DNA of 64,000 nt from Geitlerinema sp. S16 (GTDB lineage Bacteria > Cyanobacteriota > Cyanobacteriia > Cyanobacteriales > Geitlerinemataceae), in contig JAABST010000003.1 of NCBI GenBank assembly GCA_011390275.1, forward strand, positions 87,458-151,457. Direction: 5' to 3'. The first letter of the stretch is position 1. Each line of letters begins with the position of its first letter. The notes below the pieces were generated by a model. It had not been told where the DNA came from. It did not search any database and saw nothing but the letters and a program-made list of their open reading frames with translations. A program made the translations under genes and the position numbers. This document shows positions 29,480 through 38,677 of the stretch, one piece after another.

Positions 29480-29657
29480 CGTAAGCCGATTGTGTTAGGA
29501 CACCCTCGTCTAAGTTGAAAACCGCACTATTTGCTTCGCAAAGGCTATGCCAACGACTCTGCTCAGTGCTCTTCAGCTTTTTTTGATACGTCCTAAGCAA
29601 ATAGTGCGGTTTCACCTAGAGCGACGATCTAAGATTATGCACAAACGGATTTCGTAT
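29475..29657. mobile_element. Chimeric miniature inverted-repeat element (A left end, B right end)
   Basis: The left part starts TATAGCGTAAGCCGATT and continues with TTAGGAC and CTCGTCTAAGTTGAAAACC, as in element A. The right part contains GTGCGGTTTCACC and GAGCGACGATCTAAG and ends CGGATTTCGTA, as in element B. A central stretch (CTTCGCAAAGGCTATGCC) is unlike either. It fills most of the gap between the oxidoreductase and the thermonuclease; I see nothing in the remaining 110 bp. Confidence 0.65.
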
Positions 29658-29769
29658 CAGTATGTTCTAAAAATGATTGAACTGACTATACTTAGTCGGT
29701 TTTGATAAGTTTGCACAGTGAAGATGAACTCTAGCGATCGCTTTCTTTTGATGCATCAACTTCAATTCA

Positions 29770-30258
29770 TTAACCTCGATTCAACTGTCGCCACTCGCCG
29801 GGACTGATGAAGTCCTTCGCTCCCCAAACCCCAAGCTTTTTCGCCTTCGCACGATCGTGCGCCGCTGCAAACGCTTCCCACCGATCCGTCCCGCGCAGCC
29901 AGCGAAAATAGGCCAGACAACAGCCCTCCGCAATAAGCTGTAAATTAACCGAACAGCCCTCGACCCAAACCTCGCCCACCAGTCGTGAATAGGGATCAAG
30001 ATCGCGGACTTGTAGCGTCACGATCGCGTAGGGTTCCAACAAATCACTGAGGCGATCCTTGACGATTTGCCCCCACGGTTCCTGTCCCATTTCCGGCGCA
30101 TCGATCGCAAAAAGTCGCACCGCCAAACCGCGAGATTGATCGCGATCTATCTCACGCTTAAACTCTCGTTCCACCTGAGCCACCACCGCCACATCCCAGG
30201 GAATAATCAAGGTGTCCCCATCCGCAATCCGTTCCACCGGTGTCGTCACCTCAAGCAT
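29770..30258 (-). CDS. Thermonuclease (SNase-fold) family protein
   Basis: This 162-residue protein has the staphylococcal nuclease layout: ERIADGDTLII near the N-terminus, then VRLFAIDAPEMGQEPWG with the catalytic Arg and substrate-binding Asp-Ala-Pro-Glu, and DPYSRLVGEVWVEG with the second active-site Arg. The C-terminus AKAKKLGVWG is also typical. No signal peptide is seen, so it is predicted to stay in the cytoplasm. Confidence 0.87.
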   Translation of the reverse strand: MLEVTTPVERIADGDTLIIPWDVAVVAQVEREFKREIDRDQSRGLAVRLFAIDAPEMGQEPWGQIVKDRLSDLLEPYAIVTLQVRDLDPYSRLVGEVWVEGCSVNLQLIAEGCCLAYFRWLRGTDRWEAFAAAHDRAKAKKLGVWGAKDFISPGEWRQLNRG

Positions 30259-30321
30259 GACCTATCCTCGTTTGTTGTGAACTGTGTGAGTTATGAACTG
30301 TTATCGCCGATCGCGCGATCG

Positions 30322-30711
30322 CTAATCATCTTCATACTCCACCCAAGAATTCGACGTTTCCGACACCGCCACCTTCAGCTCAACCCCATCGGGTACACGC
30401 CGCTTTGTCTCTTCGTAGATATACTGCGCGATGCACTCCGCCGTCGTTTCGTAGCCGTCCGGCAGCAGGTCATTGAGAAAGCCGTGATCGAGACCGCCTT
30501 TTTCAGCGTCGCGTTTCGCCCAGCGCAGGGTGCGAAAATCCGTCACCATGACGGCGTGGGGGCAATACTCCGAGGCGTTGAGTTTGCGCGAGCTGGCAGT
30601 GACGCGGACGTGATAGGTGTGGCCGTGGATGCGACCGCAGGGGCCATCATAGTCGCGGATCGAGTGGGCGCTATCGAAGCTAAATTCGGTGGTGAGTGTC
30701 CATTTGGGCAT
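30322..30711 (-). CDS. queD: 6-carboxy-5,6,7,8-tetrahydropterin synthase (QueD/PTPS family)
   Basis: QueD converts dihydroneopterin triphosphate to carboxytetrahydropterin for queuosine synthesis; related PTPS enzymes make 6-pyruvoyl-tetrahydropterin. Zinc ligands are His16 (DSAHSI), His29 and His31 (GRIHGHTY). Cys25 in GPCGRIHGH is the catalytic cysteine typical of QueD, and LDHGFLN supplies the second catalytic His (His76). The late VSETSNSW has the substrate-binding Glu. At 129 residues it is full length. Confidence 0.88.
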   Translation of the reverse strand: MPKWTLTTEFSFDSAHSIRDYDGPCGRIHGHTYHVRVTASSRKLNASEYCPHAVMVTDFRTLRWAKRDAEKGGLDHGFLNDLLPDGYETTAECIAQYIYEETKRRVPDGVELKVAVSETSNSWVEYEDD

Positions 30712-30795
30712 GGTGGTTTGTGGGGAAAGAGAGTGTGTATTCCTGCTGGTGTCTATTGTGTTGGGTTTCGGGGTGGGTTGACCGATCGCCAGGTG

Positions 30796-31698
30796 TCAAT
30801 CCCATGAGGATGATCGATCGTCGTGTCGTCGAGTATGAATCGCGTAACCAAAGCGCTGCATCCAGTCACCACACGCCTGCTCGATCGCCTGAACCTCTTG
30901 CGGACAAAGCTGCTGACGATAGCGCCCGATACTGGCCGCCGAGATGCGATCGCCGTATCCCTGACCCGACCACCAGCCACGATAGCGATCGGGTAGCTGC
31001 TGAAAGTCGATCGCGCTGCGCTGCCAGGGTTGAGCCGGGTTGCAGTGGAGACGCAATCCCGTAAAGGCTTGCAACTGGGCGATCGCAGCCTCGGGGCGTT
31101 CGACGAGCGCTTCGTAGCGTACGAAGCGGAGGCGATCCCAAAAATGCGCATCACGACAGGCTAGCACCGTCGCATAATAGCCGCAAAAATACCGCCCCAA
31201 ATGCTCGATCGGCTGCTGGGCGAGTTGATACTCGATCGCCGTTTTCCGATCACCTGCACTCGTGACAGCCAAGGATTGATCCGTCTCAAACTGCTGACCG
31301 ATCGCCCACAGCGATGCCGCCCCATCACGGGGATCGCGAACCGAGACCACCGCCTGAGCGTGGGGCATCAGATCGAGCAGGTCGGGCAAATGCGGCGTTA
31401 AAGCTGGGGATTTCAGCACCAGACAGGTGGGGCGATCGTGGCGCTGCCAAACCCGGTTGAGTAAAGCCGCGATCGTCTGACGATAAAACTGGCGCAGGTC
31501 ATCGAGATCGTCAAAATAATCCGTCGTTTCTCCTAGCCGCTGGAGGTTTCGACTGTTCGCGTAGGCGCTGATGAGATGAGCCAGATCGATCGCCTCGCCG
31601 ATCAACGGATTTGTGTCTGATCCACTGCATAACATCGCCTGGAGTAGGGTCGTCCCCGATCGCGGCGCACCGCAAACCAACAGAAGACGCGGTGGCAT
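30796..31698 (-). CDS. PAPS-dependent sulfotransferase family protein
   Basis: This protein belongs to the P-loop sulfotransferase group, which moves sulfate from PAPS to an acceptor. The 5'-phosphosulfate loop is GAPRSGTTLLQ near the N-terminus and the 3'-phosphate site is VVSVRDPRDGAASLW. RFVRYEALVERPEAAIAQL matches the later family motif. The ATG at 31698 is chosen; an upstream TTG at 31740 would add 14 residues. It follows the methyltransferase gene by 48 bp, so the two may act on the same unknown product. Confidence 0.82.
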   Translation of the reverse strand: MPPRLLLVCGAPRSGTTLLQAMLCSGSDTNPLIGEAIDLAHLISAYANSRNLQRLGETTDYFDDLDDLRQFYRQTIAALLNRVWQRHDRPTCLVLKSPALTPHLPDLLDLMPHAQAVVSVRDPRDGAASLWAIGQQFETDQSLAVTSAGDRKTAIEYQLAQQPIEHLGRYFCGYYATVLACRDAHFWDRLRFVRYEALVERPEAAIAQLQAFTGLRLHCNPAQPWQRSAIDFQQLPDRYRGWWSGQGYGDRISAASIGRYRQQLCPQEVQAIEQACGDWMQRFGYAIHTRRHDDRSSSWD

Positions 31699-31746
31699 TC
31701 CGGGGAGGGGGTCAAGGCTGGGCGATGGTGGTACAGCCAAGTTGGG

Positions 31747-33162
31747 TTACGCTTCCGGGATCACAAGGGTGGGCATGGGTTCGTCCGTTCGACGGAAGGT
31801 GAGCCAGTGCAACGCGATCGGCGGGGTTTCCATGGCGAACACCTGACGGCCACTCGCCCAGAAAACGTAGCTGCTCTCTAGGGGGGGAGCCGACTCGGGG
31901 CGGTGTTGGACTTCGTAGGCCAGGTGATGGGTTAGCTCGATCGCGGTTAGCGGTAACCCCTGGCAGGCGGTGGCGATCTCTTGGCGGGTGAAGATCGTCG
32001 AACCACTCGCGCGAGCGGCTTCGCGGGCGATCGTGTCCGGCTCATAGCCGTTGGCTGGGACAAATAGCTCGATCGCGCCGAATCCATTGGGCTGAAGGGC
32101 GGGCAACAGTTTGATCAGAAGTTCGCGCAAGATCAGCGTGGACTGCATCCGGGTGGCAAAATTATGGACGATCGCCACGTTGCAGATTTCCGGCTTGAGG
32201 ATAACCTCCGGCTGAAGCAAATTGCTATGTAAGGCGGTGACATTACCACCACAGGCTAGCGCCAATTCGTCGAGACGATCCACAAAGGGAGCGGCCAGAT
32301 CCAACGCGGTGACTTCCCAGCCATCCGCCGCTAGGGGCAAGGCATATTGGGCGGTCGCAATGCCCACCACCAGCGCTTCCCCGTCCGGTGGCAAGTCTCC
32401 CACCGCCAGTAATTCGGTGATTTTGGTATGGGGCGCGAGGGATTCGAGATAGTCCGGTTTCTGTTCGAGCAGGCTTTCGGCGCGGGGGGTCAGGCCGATT
32501 ACCGTGGCTTCGACGTTGCACGCAACGCGCTTTTCGGGAGGCGATGTGGACTCGTAGCGAATGGTGACGCGAGCGTGGGGAGTGGATTCATAGGCGCGTT
32601 TCAGTTCGCGATCGAGCAATTGCCGCAGGATTTGGGCTTCCTTTTCCGAGGCGGGACGATCGAGCAACGCGAATAACGTCAGAAGGCGCTGACAGAAACC
32701 ATCGCGCAAACTGGGAATCGCGGGCAGCGTAATCGCGCCTCGAAAGGCCACCGTATCAATCGCTGCGCTCGATTTGGCCACGCGATACCGTAAGCCTGCC
32801 CCTTCCGCTGAATAGGCGATCGCCAAGCTATTCACACTCAGTTCAGTTTCGCTTTCGGTCACCACCTCGGCGACCTGCTGCTTTAATGTCGCAACCTCCG
32901 CCTCGGAAAAGATGCGCCCCAGCAAGCGAAATGCCCGCACCAGCCCGTTCACATTGGCATCGATCGCCGCCGGATTGCAGGGCAGCGCAATCTGACCGCG
33001 TACACCGAGGTCACGATCCACCTGACGCGAAATCGCCAGATGCAAAACCTTTGGGTCTCGGGGATCGAGCGGATCAAGCGGTAGGCGTGACTCACGGCTC
33101 GGGTCAGTGGAGCGACCGTCTGATCCAAGTGGCGATGACGGCGATGACGATGACGAACTCAC
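31747..33162 (-). CDS. Methyltransferase-like protein with duplicated N-terminal domain
   Basis: The 471-residue product has a Ser/Pro-rich start, then two successive similar segments of about 100 residues (IALPCNPAAIDANVNGL... and ITLPAIPSLRDGFCQRL...), each a helical stretch ending in a strand pair. A Rossmann-type half follows (ALVVGIATAQYALPLAADG with VTALDLA), which resembles SAM-dependent methyltransferases. The strong GxGxG of motif I is weak here (VGIATA). Substrate unknown. It is upstream of and on the same strand as the sulfotransferase. Confidence 0.55.
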   Translation of the reverse strand: MSSSSSSPSSPLGSDGRSTDPSRESRLPLDPLDPRDPKVLHLAISRQVDRDLGVRGQIALPCNPAAIDANVNGLVRAFRLLGRIFSEAEVATLKQQVAEVVTESETELSVNSLAIAYSAEGAGLRYRVAKSSAAIDTVAFRGAITLPAIPSLRDGFCQRLLTLFALLDRPASEKEAQILRQLLDRELKRAYESTPHARVTIRYESTSPPEKRVACNVEATVIGLTPRAESLLEQKPDYLESLAPHTKITELLAVGDLPPDGEALVVGIATAQYALPLAADGWEVTALDLAAPFVDRLDELALACGGNVTALHSNLLQPEVILKPEICNVAIVHNFATRMQSTLILRELLIKLLPALQPNGFGAIELFVPANGYEPDTIAREAARASGSTIFTRQEIATACQGLPLTAIELTHHLAYEVQHRPESAPPLESSYVFWASGRQVFAMETPPIALHWLTFRRTDEPMPTLVIPEA

Positions 33163-33365
33163 GAACCTTCCTCTAAAAGCTTAGACACTCGGGAACTGAG
33201 CCACGATCGGGCTGTCCCATAATTCAATGACTATACGCAAAAAATCACCCAAAACCACAAAAACCACCGTTCCCCGCAGAACTTATCACTTCGCACCGAA
33301 TTACACATTTTCGTTGGAATTTTTTACATACAATGCATACAAGACCGATTTAATGATGAAACCAA

Positions 33366-34637
33366 TTGACCTATCCCCCCGCACGACGATCCCTTGAAGC
33401 CAATACTCGTCAACCCTTCGATCGGCAGCTTGATCGGCGACAGTTTTTGCAATTTGCCAGCTTGTTTGCCGTGTCTGCAAGCCTCGCCACCGGATGCCAT
33501 AGGATACTGCAACAGCCTGGAGACAATCCCCAAGTACGTGTGGGCTACCTGCCGATTACTGATTCCTCGCCCCTGTTAGCCGCAAAAGACAAAGGGTTTT
33601 ATCGAGCTGAGGGACTGGAGGTTGCACCCCCCGTTAAATTTCCGTCCTGGGATGCAATTACCCAAGCTTTCATCGCCCGTGAGGTGAATGTCATTCACCT
33701 GCTGATGCCGACGACCATGTGGGTACGCTACGGCGCGAAATTTCCCGGTAAAGTCGTGGCCTGGAATCATACCAACGGCTCGGCCATTACGGTCTTGCCG
33801 GAGATCAACCAGCCCGAAGATCTCGCCGGACGCACGATCGCCGTTCCCTCCTGGTTCTCGATCCACAATATCGTCCTCCAAATGCTGCTCCGCCAGCATG
33901 GACTAGACCCGGTCACGGCCATACCCACCGGCGGTCTGGGCGATCGGCAAGTGTATCTCAAAGTGTTGCCCCCGCCTGCAATGTTGGCCGAACTGCAAGA
34001 CCAGCGCATCGCAGGCTACATCGTCGCCGAACCCTTTAACTCCGCTGCCGAAACGCTCCAAGTGGGCAAGCTATTGCGTTTGACCGGCGATGTGTGGCGT
34101 GATCATGCCTGCTGTGTCGTCTTTATGCATGAGGATGATGTACAGGAACGTCCAGACTGGACGCAGGCGGTCGTCAATGCCTTGGTGAAATCGCAGCAGT
34201 GGTCGAAGGCGAACCGTCAGGAATTGGCTCACATTCTGTCGAAGGATGGGGGGGCATACATGCCATTTTCGGCGGATGTGTTGCGGCGAGTGCTGACCAA
34301 TTACGATACGGATTTTTACCATCGTCGCGGCGCGGTGATTCATCCAGAATGGCGATCGGCGCGGATTGACTTTCAGCCGTTTCCCTTTGCGTCGTACACC
34401 CGTCGTCTCGCCGATGAACTACGACAAACCCTCATCGGTGACATCCAGGACAAGACCATCATCGACCCGTTAGCATTTTTGCAAGACCTCACCTCGGATC
34501 AAATTGCCACCGATCTCGTCGATGATTCCTTTGTCCGACGATCGCTCCAGTTAGTCGGCGGCCCGCAAGCCTTTAATCTAGCTCCCGATCTATCGCGACA
34601 GGAAGCCATTGCCATCACATCGCAGCGTGATTCATGA
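33366..34637 (+). CDS. Tat-exported solute-binding lipoprotein (nitrate/sulfonate/taurine type)
   Basis: This is an ABC-type substrate-binding protein of the NMT1/SsuA group. A twin-arginine signal (DRRQFLQFASLFAV, Arg24-Arg25) ends at a lipobox LATGC (Cys44). VRVGYLPITDSSPLLAAKDKGFY and LAGRTIAVP are family motifs. The start must be the TTG at 33366; nearby ATGs at 33353 and 33356 are in a frame that stops early. No permease or ATPase gene is beside it. The next gene is a histidine kinase, so it may feed a sensor. Confidence 0.85.
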   Translation: MTYPPARRSLEANTRQPFDRQLDRRQFLQFASLFAVSASLATGCHRILQQPGDNPQVRVGYLPITDSSPLLAAKDKGFYRAEGLEVAPPVKFPSWDAITQAFIAREVNVIHLLMPTTMWVRYGAKFPGKVVAWNHTNGSAITVLPEINQPEDLAGRTIAVPSWFSIHNIVLQMLLRQHGLDPVTAIPTGGLGDRQVYLKVLPPPAMLAELQDQRIAGYIVAEPFNSAAETLQVGKLLRLTGDVWRDHACCVVFMHEDDVQERPDWTQAVVNALVKSQQWSKANRQELAHILSKDGGAYMPFSADVLRRVLTNYDTDFYHRRGAVIHPEWRSARIDFQPFPFASYTRRLADELRQTLIGDIQDKTIIDPLAFLQDLTSDQIATDLVDDSFVRRSLQLVGGPQAFNLAPDLSRQEAIAITSQRDS

Positions 34638-34870
34638 TTCCGACAATCGGCGTAATGGGCGTAATAGACGTGACATCTTCAAGTCGTGCATTGAAAATCG
34701 TGAGTCATGTTGACGGTCACGTTAAAGAAACCGAGCTTGCCGAACAGCAACGCGAACAGCCGAGATGCTTATTCGGCGTGAGTCGGCATCAGTGGAAAGA
34801 TAGAGCGGACGGAAGCACGATCTAAAATTGGCTCCATCAGGTAGGGATCAGAGTCATGTATTGAGGTTTT

Positions 34871-36901
34871 GTGAATTTAGTAATGTTTATGATTCAAATG
34901 TTTCGCTGCTCGATCGCGTCCCTTTTACGCTATGGCCTAGTGTTGTGGGTTGTCCTTAATTTAGTGATCGTTGGCGGTATCTTCCTACAGCTCACCTCAA
35001 CCTTAGAACTCGAAACCGCGTGGCAATTACAAGAGCAACGCGCCGAAGCGATCGGCGGCCAAACAACCCGCTACCTTGACGAATTGCAATTGCAAATGAC
35101 GTATCTCACGAAGGTCAGGGGATTAGCGGATCTCGACACAGAAATTCAGCGGGACTTGTTAGAAGGATTAACGCGATCAACCGATGCCTATGACACCGTC
35201 GCAATCATCGATCGTGACGGAGCCATCCGCACCGCTGTCGCCCCTTACCACCGGAGGAGCGCTGCCCATGTCGCCCTACGAACCTTTGCCCAAGTTCCAC
35301 TCAAAACCATTTTAGAACAGGGCGATCGCTACACCAGCCCGATCGAATTCGATGTACGTCACAACTTACTGTTTATGAATTTGGCAATGCCAATTTTAGA
35401 TACAGAAAACCAAGTGCAGTCGGTACTCGTCGCGCGACTCAACCTCAAGTTTCTCAATTTCTTGGTCTCTCAGATCTCGCCCGATCGCCACGGTTATATC
35501 TACATTCTCGATCAACAAGATCGGATTCTAGCCCAGACTCAAACCGCTGAAATAGCCACACAACAGCCTCCCCTCGCGCCTCTGCTTGATACACAACTGC
35601 GCGATCGGCTACGTCAAGCCCAGCCCGAAACCCTACAGCGCTATCGCGGCCTTCGCGGTCAAGAAACCCTCGGCGTCAGTTCGTTGGTCTATAGCGTTAA
35701 CTGGCGTGTCGTCGTGGAGCTACCCACCCGTGATGTCTTCGCACCACTGTGGCAATTGGTGCAAAAAATGCTCGCCACCTTATTAATTGTCGCGATCGTT
35801 TCGGTACTCGCGGGACTTGCCCTGGCACGCTATTTCCTACCGCAGTTACAGCAACTTACCCAAGCCGCAAAAGCCATTAGTCAAGGGCAGTTTCAAACCG
35901 TTTCATTGCGAGAAAATACCACCAATGAATTAGGCACATTAGCCCAAGCCTTTAACTACATGAGCGAACAACTGCGGGCAACATTTCAAACCCTCGAAAC
36001 TCGCAATACCGAATTAAATGAAACGCTCGACACCTTAAAACAAACCCAGCTTCAGCTTGTTCAAACTGAAAAAATGTCAAGTTTAGGACAACTGGTTGCT
36101 GGCGTGGCTCACGAGATTAATAATCCGATCAACTTCATTTATGGCAATTTAACCCATGCCCAAGTCTATACAGATGAACTGCTCGAAGTCGTAGAAGCGT
36201 ACCGCCGCTGCTATCCCAATCCGGTTCCTGAAATCAAGGATCTGCTTGAAGTTCAAGATATTCCTTTTCTGATATCAGACTTTCCGCCCTTGATCACATC
36301 GATGATGGACGGCGCGAAGCGGGTGTGCAGTATTGTGGCGTCTTTGCGTAATTTTTCTCGGCTCGATGAAGCGCAAGTCAAGGCGGTAGACATTCATGAA
36401 GGCATCGATAATACGCTGATTATTTTACAGAATCAGCTCAAGGAAAAATCAGACTTTTGCGCGATCGAAGTGGTAAAAAACTATCATTTTTCGGGCGAAG
36501 TTGAATGTTATGCCGCCAAGCTGAATCAAGTGTTTATGAACCTGCTCGATAATGCCATCCATGCCCTAGATGTCATGCGCAAACCCAGCGATCAGTTTCA
36601 ACCACAAATTACGATCACGACTCAACGAATCGCAGCCGCCCCGAATAGCTCGCACGGGGATCAAATTGAAATTGAAATTTCCGATAATGGGACGGGTATT
36701 CCCGAGGCGGTGCGATCGCAAATTTTCGATCCATTTTTCACCACAAAGCCGATCGGGAAAGGAACAGGACTCGGCTTGTCGATCAGCTACCAGATCATTC
36801 GAGAACAGCATCAAGGCGAACTATTTTGTCTGTCGGAGATGGGGGTCGGCACTCAATTTAAAATTCGGATTCCGATTCAGCAACCCGCGATCAACCCATA
36901 A
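34871..36901 (+). CDS. Sensor histidine kinase with extracytoplasmic Cache-type domain
   Basis: Domain order in the 676-residue protein: membrane helix at about 15-40, periplasmic double-Cache-like sensor to about 300, second helix (LLIVAIVSVLAGLALA), HAMP (about 325-375), a coiled coil, then the kinase core. His414 in LVAGVAHEINNPINF is the phosphorylation site. MNLLDNAIHAL, SDNGTGIP and GKGTGLGLSI are the N, G1 and G2 boxes. The start is GTG at 34871 or ATG at 34883. No response regulator is adjacent. Its TAA stop lies in the end of a mobile element. Confidence 0.9.
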   Translation: MNLVMFMIQMFRCSIASLLRYGLVLWVVLNLVIVGGIFLQLTSTLELETAWQLQEQRAEAIGGQTTRYLDELQLQMTYLTKVRGLADLDTEIQRDLLEGLTRSTDAYDTVAIIDRDGAIRTAVAPYHRRSAAHVALRTFAQVPLKTILEQGDRYTSPIEFDVRHNLLFMNLAMPILDTENQVQSVLVARLNLKFLNFLVSQISPDRHGYIYILDQQDRILAQTQTAEIATQQPPLAPLLDTQLRDRLRQAQPETLQRYRGLRGQETLGVSSLVYSVNWRVVVELPTRDVFAPLWQLVQKMLATLLIVAIVSVLAGLALARYFLPQLQQLTQAAKAISQGQFQTVSLRENTTNELGTLAQAFNYMSEQLRATFQTLETRNTELNETLDTLKQTQLQLVQTEKMSSLGQLVAGVAHEINNPINFIYGNLTHAQVYTDELLEVVEAYRRCYPNPVPEIKDLLEVQDIPFLISDFPPLITSMMDGAKRVCSIVASLRNFSRLDEAQVKAVDIHEGIDNTLIILQNQLKEKSDFCAIEVVKNYHFSGEVECYAAKLNQVFMNLLDNAIHALDVMRKPSDQFQPQITITTQRIAAAPNSSHGDQIEIEISDNGTGIPEAVRSQIFDPFFTTKPIGKGTGLGLSISYQIIREQHQGELFCLSEMGVGTQFKIRIPIQQPAINP

Positions 36902-37020
36902 TACGAAATCCGGTTCTGTATGAGAAAAATACAAAAACACCTACGAGCACTGAGCGGAGTCGAAGTGCGGTGTCCACCCAGAGCGACGATCCAAGCTTAT
37001 ACATAGGCGGATTTCGCATA
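36899..37020. mobile_element. Miniature inverted-repeat element B
   Basis: The 122-bp element has ends TAATACGAAATCCGG and GGCGGATTTCGCATA as imperfect inverted repeats. The interior contains GAGCACTGAGCGGAGTCGAA and GTGCGGTGTCCACC, shared with the copy at 12077-12312. The first three bases are the stop codon of the histidine kinase gene. No protein is encoded. Confidence 0.7.
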
Positions 37021-37043
37021 ACAACAAAAACAAGAAAAAACAA

Positions 37044-37079
37044 AACCCGCGCTTAGTAGAGTGCTACCAAACGCGGGTT
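37044..37079 (-). terminator. Rho-independent terminator of the PSRP-3 gene
   Basis: AACCCGCG (37044-37051) and CGCGGGTT (37072-37079) form a G+C-rich stem. On the minus strand it is followed by TTTTGTTTTTT, and it lies about 50 bp beyond the psrp-3 stop codon. Confidence 0.85.
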
Positions 37080-37127
37080 ATTCAGCGAAAAGAACGGATT
37101 AGCTCGCGATCCGTCCGTCTCTCAGGC

Positions 37128-37514
37128 TTACTTGCTGCCGGTGAAGCCCACATCAGGAAAACGCTTTTGCGCTTGTGCCATCGACTTCCGTTGGCCTTCT
37201 TCTTGCCAATAGTTGATGACTTCCGTTGCTTTGTTGAGTAGCTCAACGCGCTCAACTTCCGTAATCCAGTGCTTCGATTCCAGCTCGGTTTTGAGTTCTT
37301 CCCAAGCGTCATTGCGCGGCCAGAAGAAATAGGTCGTTAGCGGGCTGCTGCCTTTGCCGACGATTTGATCCACGGCGAGGGCGACGTTCGCACCCAGCCA
37401 CAGGACTTTGAGCATGAAACGAGAGTTGTTCGCGATGACAGCTTCCATCGCGAGGGTGAGCGCCGATTTTTTCTCGACGGGAATGGATACGATCGTGTTG
37501 GTCTCAGTAGTCAA
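37128..37514 (-). CDS. Ribosomal protein PSRP-3 (Ycf65-like)
   Basis: PSRP-3 (also called Ycf65, cS23) is a small-subunit ribosomal protein found in cyanobacteria and plastids. The conserved core is seen from about residue 35: [39 protein letters not shown] and [17 protein letters not shown]. The first 30 residues are a less conserved extension. The start is TTG at 37514, supported by a GGAGG nine bases upstream. The gene is monocistronic with its own terminator. Confidence 0.93.
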   Translation of the reverse strand: MTTETNTIVSIPVEKKSALTLAMEAVIANNSRFMLKVLWLGANVALAVDQIVGKGSSPLTTYFFWPRNDAWEELKTELESKHWITEVERVELLNKATEVINYWQEEGQRKSMAQAQKRFPDVGFTGSK

Positions 37515-37807
37515 GTAAGTTAACCTCCGGAAACGGGGTAGTCAATGCCTTCTATGTGGCTCGGCGCGGATTTACTCGAACAGGCGGCAAACTTACGCTC
37601 GAACGGATCGGACAATGCTTTTGCAAATTATCATTATACGGGCTTGCCGCTCGGAACAAAATACGCATCGTTAAAGTTCTTCGCGGGAGATGCGATCGCG
37701 ATCGGTCAATCCTGCGCCAATACTCAGATTTTATCCCAATCACATCGGCGCAACGGTTGGCTCAGAGCGTGACGACGCGGTAAGTTGAGCGATTAATCCT
37801 AGATTTA

Positions 37808-38674
37808 GTGTGGGTATTGATCGTGGCTGCTGTTTCTGTGACGACTTCTGTGACTGCTGCTGAGTCTTGCGACCCCGATCGCCGGGCGATCGTGGTGTTT
37901 GATATTGATGGTGTGGTGCGCGATGTGGGCGGGTCGTATCGTCGGGCGCTGGCGGATACGGTGGAGCATTTCACGGATGGGGCGTTTCGTCCGAGTCCCG
38001 AGGCGATCGATGCGCTGAAATCCGAGGGGATTTGGAATAACGATTGGGAAGCGTCCCAGGAATTTATCGCTCGTCATTTTGGGGAAAACGGGCAACCGCG
38101 CGAGTCGATCGCCATTTCCTACGAAGAAATCGTCGCCTTTTTCCAAGCTCGCTACCGGGGAGCCGATCCCGACCAACTCACGGGCTACATCTGCGATGAG
38201 CCGCTGTTGCTCGATCGCGATTATTTCGAGAGCCTGACCGCAGCGGGTATCGGTTGGGGCTTTTTCAGCGGCGCAACTCGACCATCGGCCACCTACGTGA
38301 CGATCGATCGCATCGGTCTCGTCGATCCCGTACTCGTCGCAATGGATGACGCACCGGGCAAACCCGACCCGACGGGATTATTCGACGCGATCGGCCAGAT
38401 CGAGCCGCGCTTCGGTTTCACGCCAGCGGACGGCATCCCCGCAATTTATATCGGCGACACCGTGGCGGATATGCAGACGATCGTTAAGGCGATCGACCAG
38501 CGACCGGGCGATCGGCGCTGGTATGCGGTGGGGGTGTTGCCGCCGCATGTGATGGGCGATCGGTGTGAGCTGTATCGTGAGGCGTTGCGTCGCGCTGGGG
38601 CGGATGTGGTGTTCGATCGGGCGTATCAGCTTACGCCGGAGGCGATCGTGGCGTTGATTTCGGACGTGGCCTAG
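37808..38674 (+). CDS. HAD-superfamily hydrolase (TIGR01548-like)
   Basis: This is a HAD-type phosphatase of 288 residues or slightly fewer. Motif I is VVFDIDGVVRDVGGSYR, motif II is the GFFSGATRPS region, motif III has KPDPTGLFDAI and motif IV is IYIGDTVADMQ. These patterns fit a group of cyanobacterial HAD proteins of unknown substrate. The start is uncertain: GTG at 37808 gives a hydrophobic N-terminus that may be artificial, and an in-frame GTG further in is possible. Confidence 0.78.
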   Translation: MWVLIVAAVSVTTSVTAAESCDPDRRAIVVFDIDGVVRDVGGSYRRALADTVEHFTDGAFRPSPEAIDALKSEGIWNNDWEASQEFIARHFGENGQPRESIAISYEEIVAFFQARYRGADPDQLTGYICDEPLLLDRDYFESLTAAGIGWGFFSGATRPSATYVTIDRIGLVDPVLVAMDDAPGKPDPTGLFDAIGQIEPRFGFTPADGIPAIYIGDTVADMQTIVKAIDQRPGDRRWYAVGVLPPHVMGDRCELYREALRRAGADVVFDRAYQLTPEAIVALISDVA

Positions 38675-38677
38675 TCG

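Noticed and set aside
33353..33365. ATG pair as the start of the solute-binding protein
   Set aside because: Both ATGs are in a frame that stops after about 15 codons; the Tat signal is in the frame of the TTG at 33366.
34634..34825. A 63-residue frame between the binding protein and the kinase
   Set aside because: No Shine-Dalgarno, no recognisable pattern, and a composition unlike a protein; it is treated as gap.
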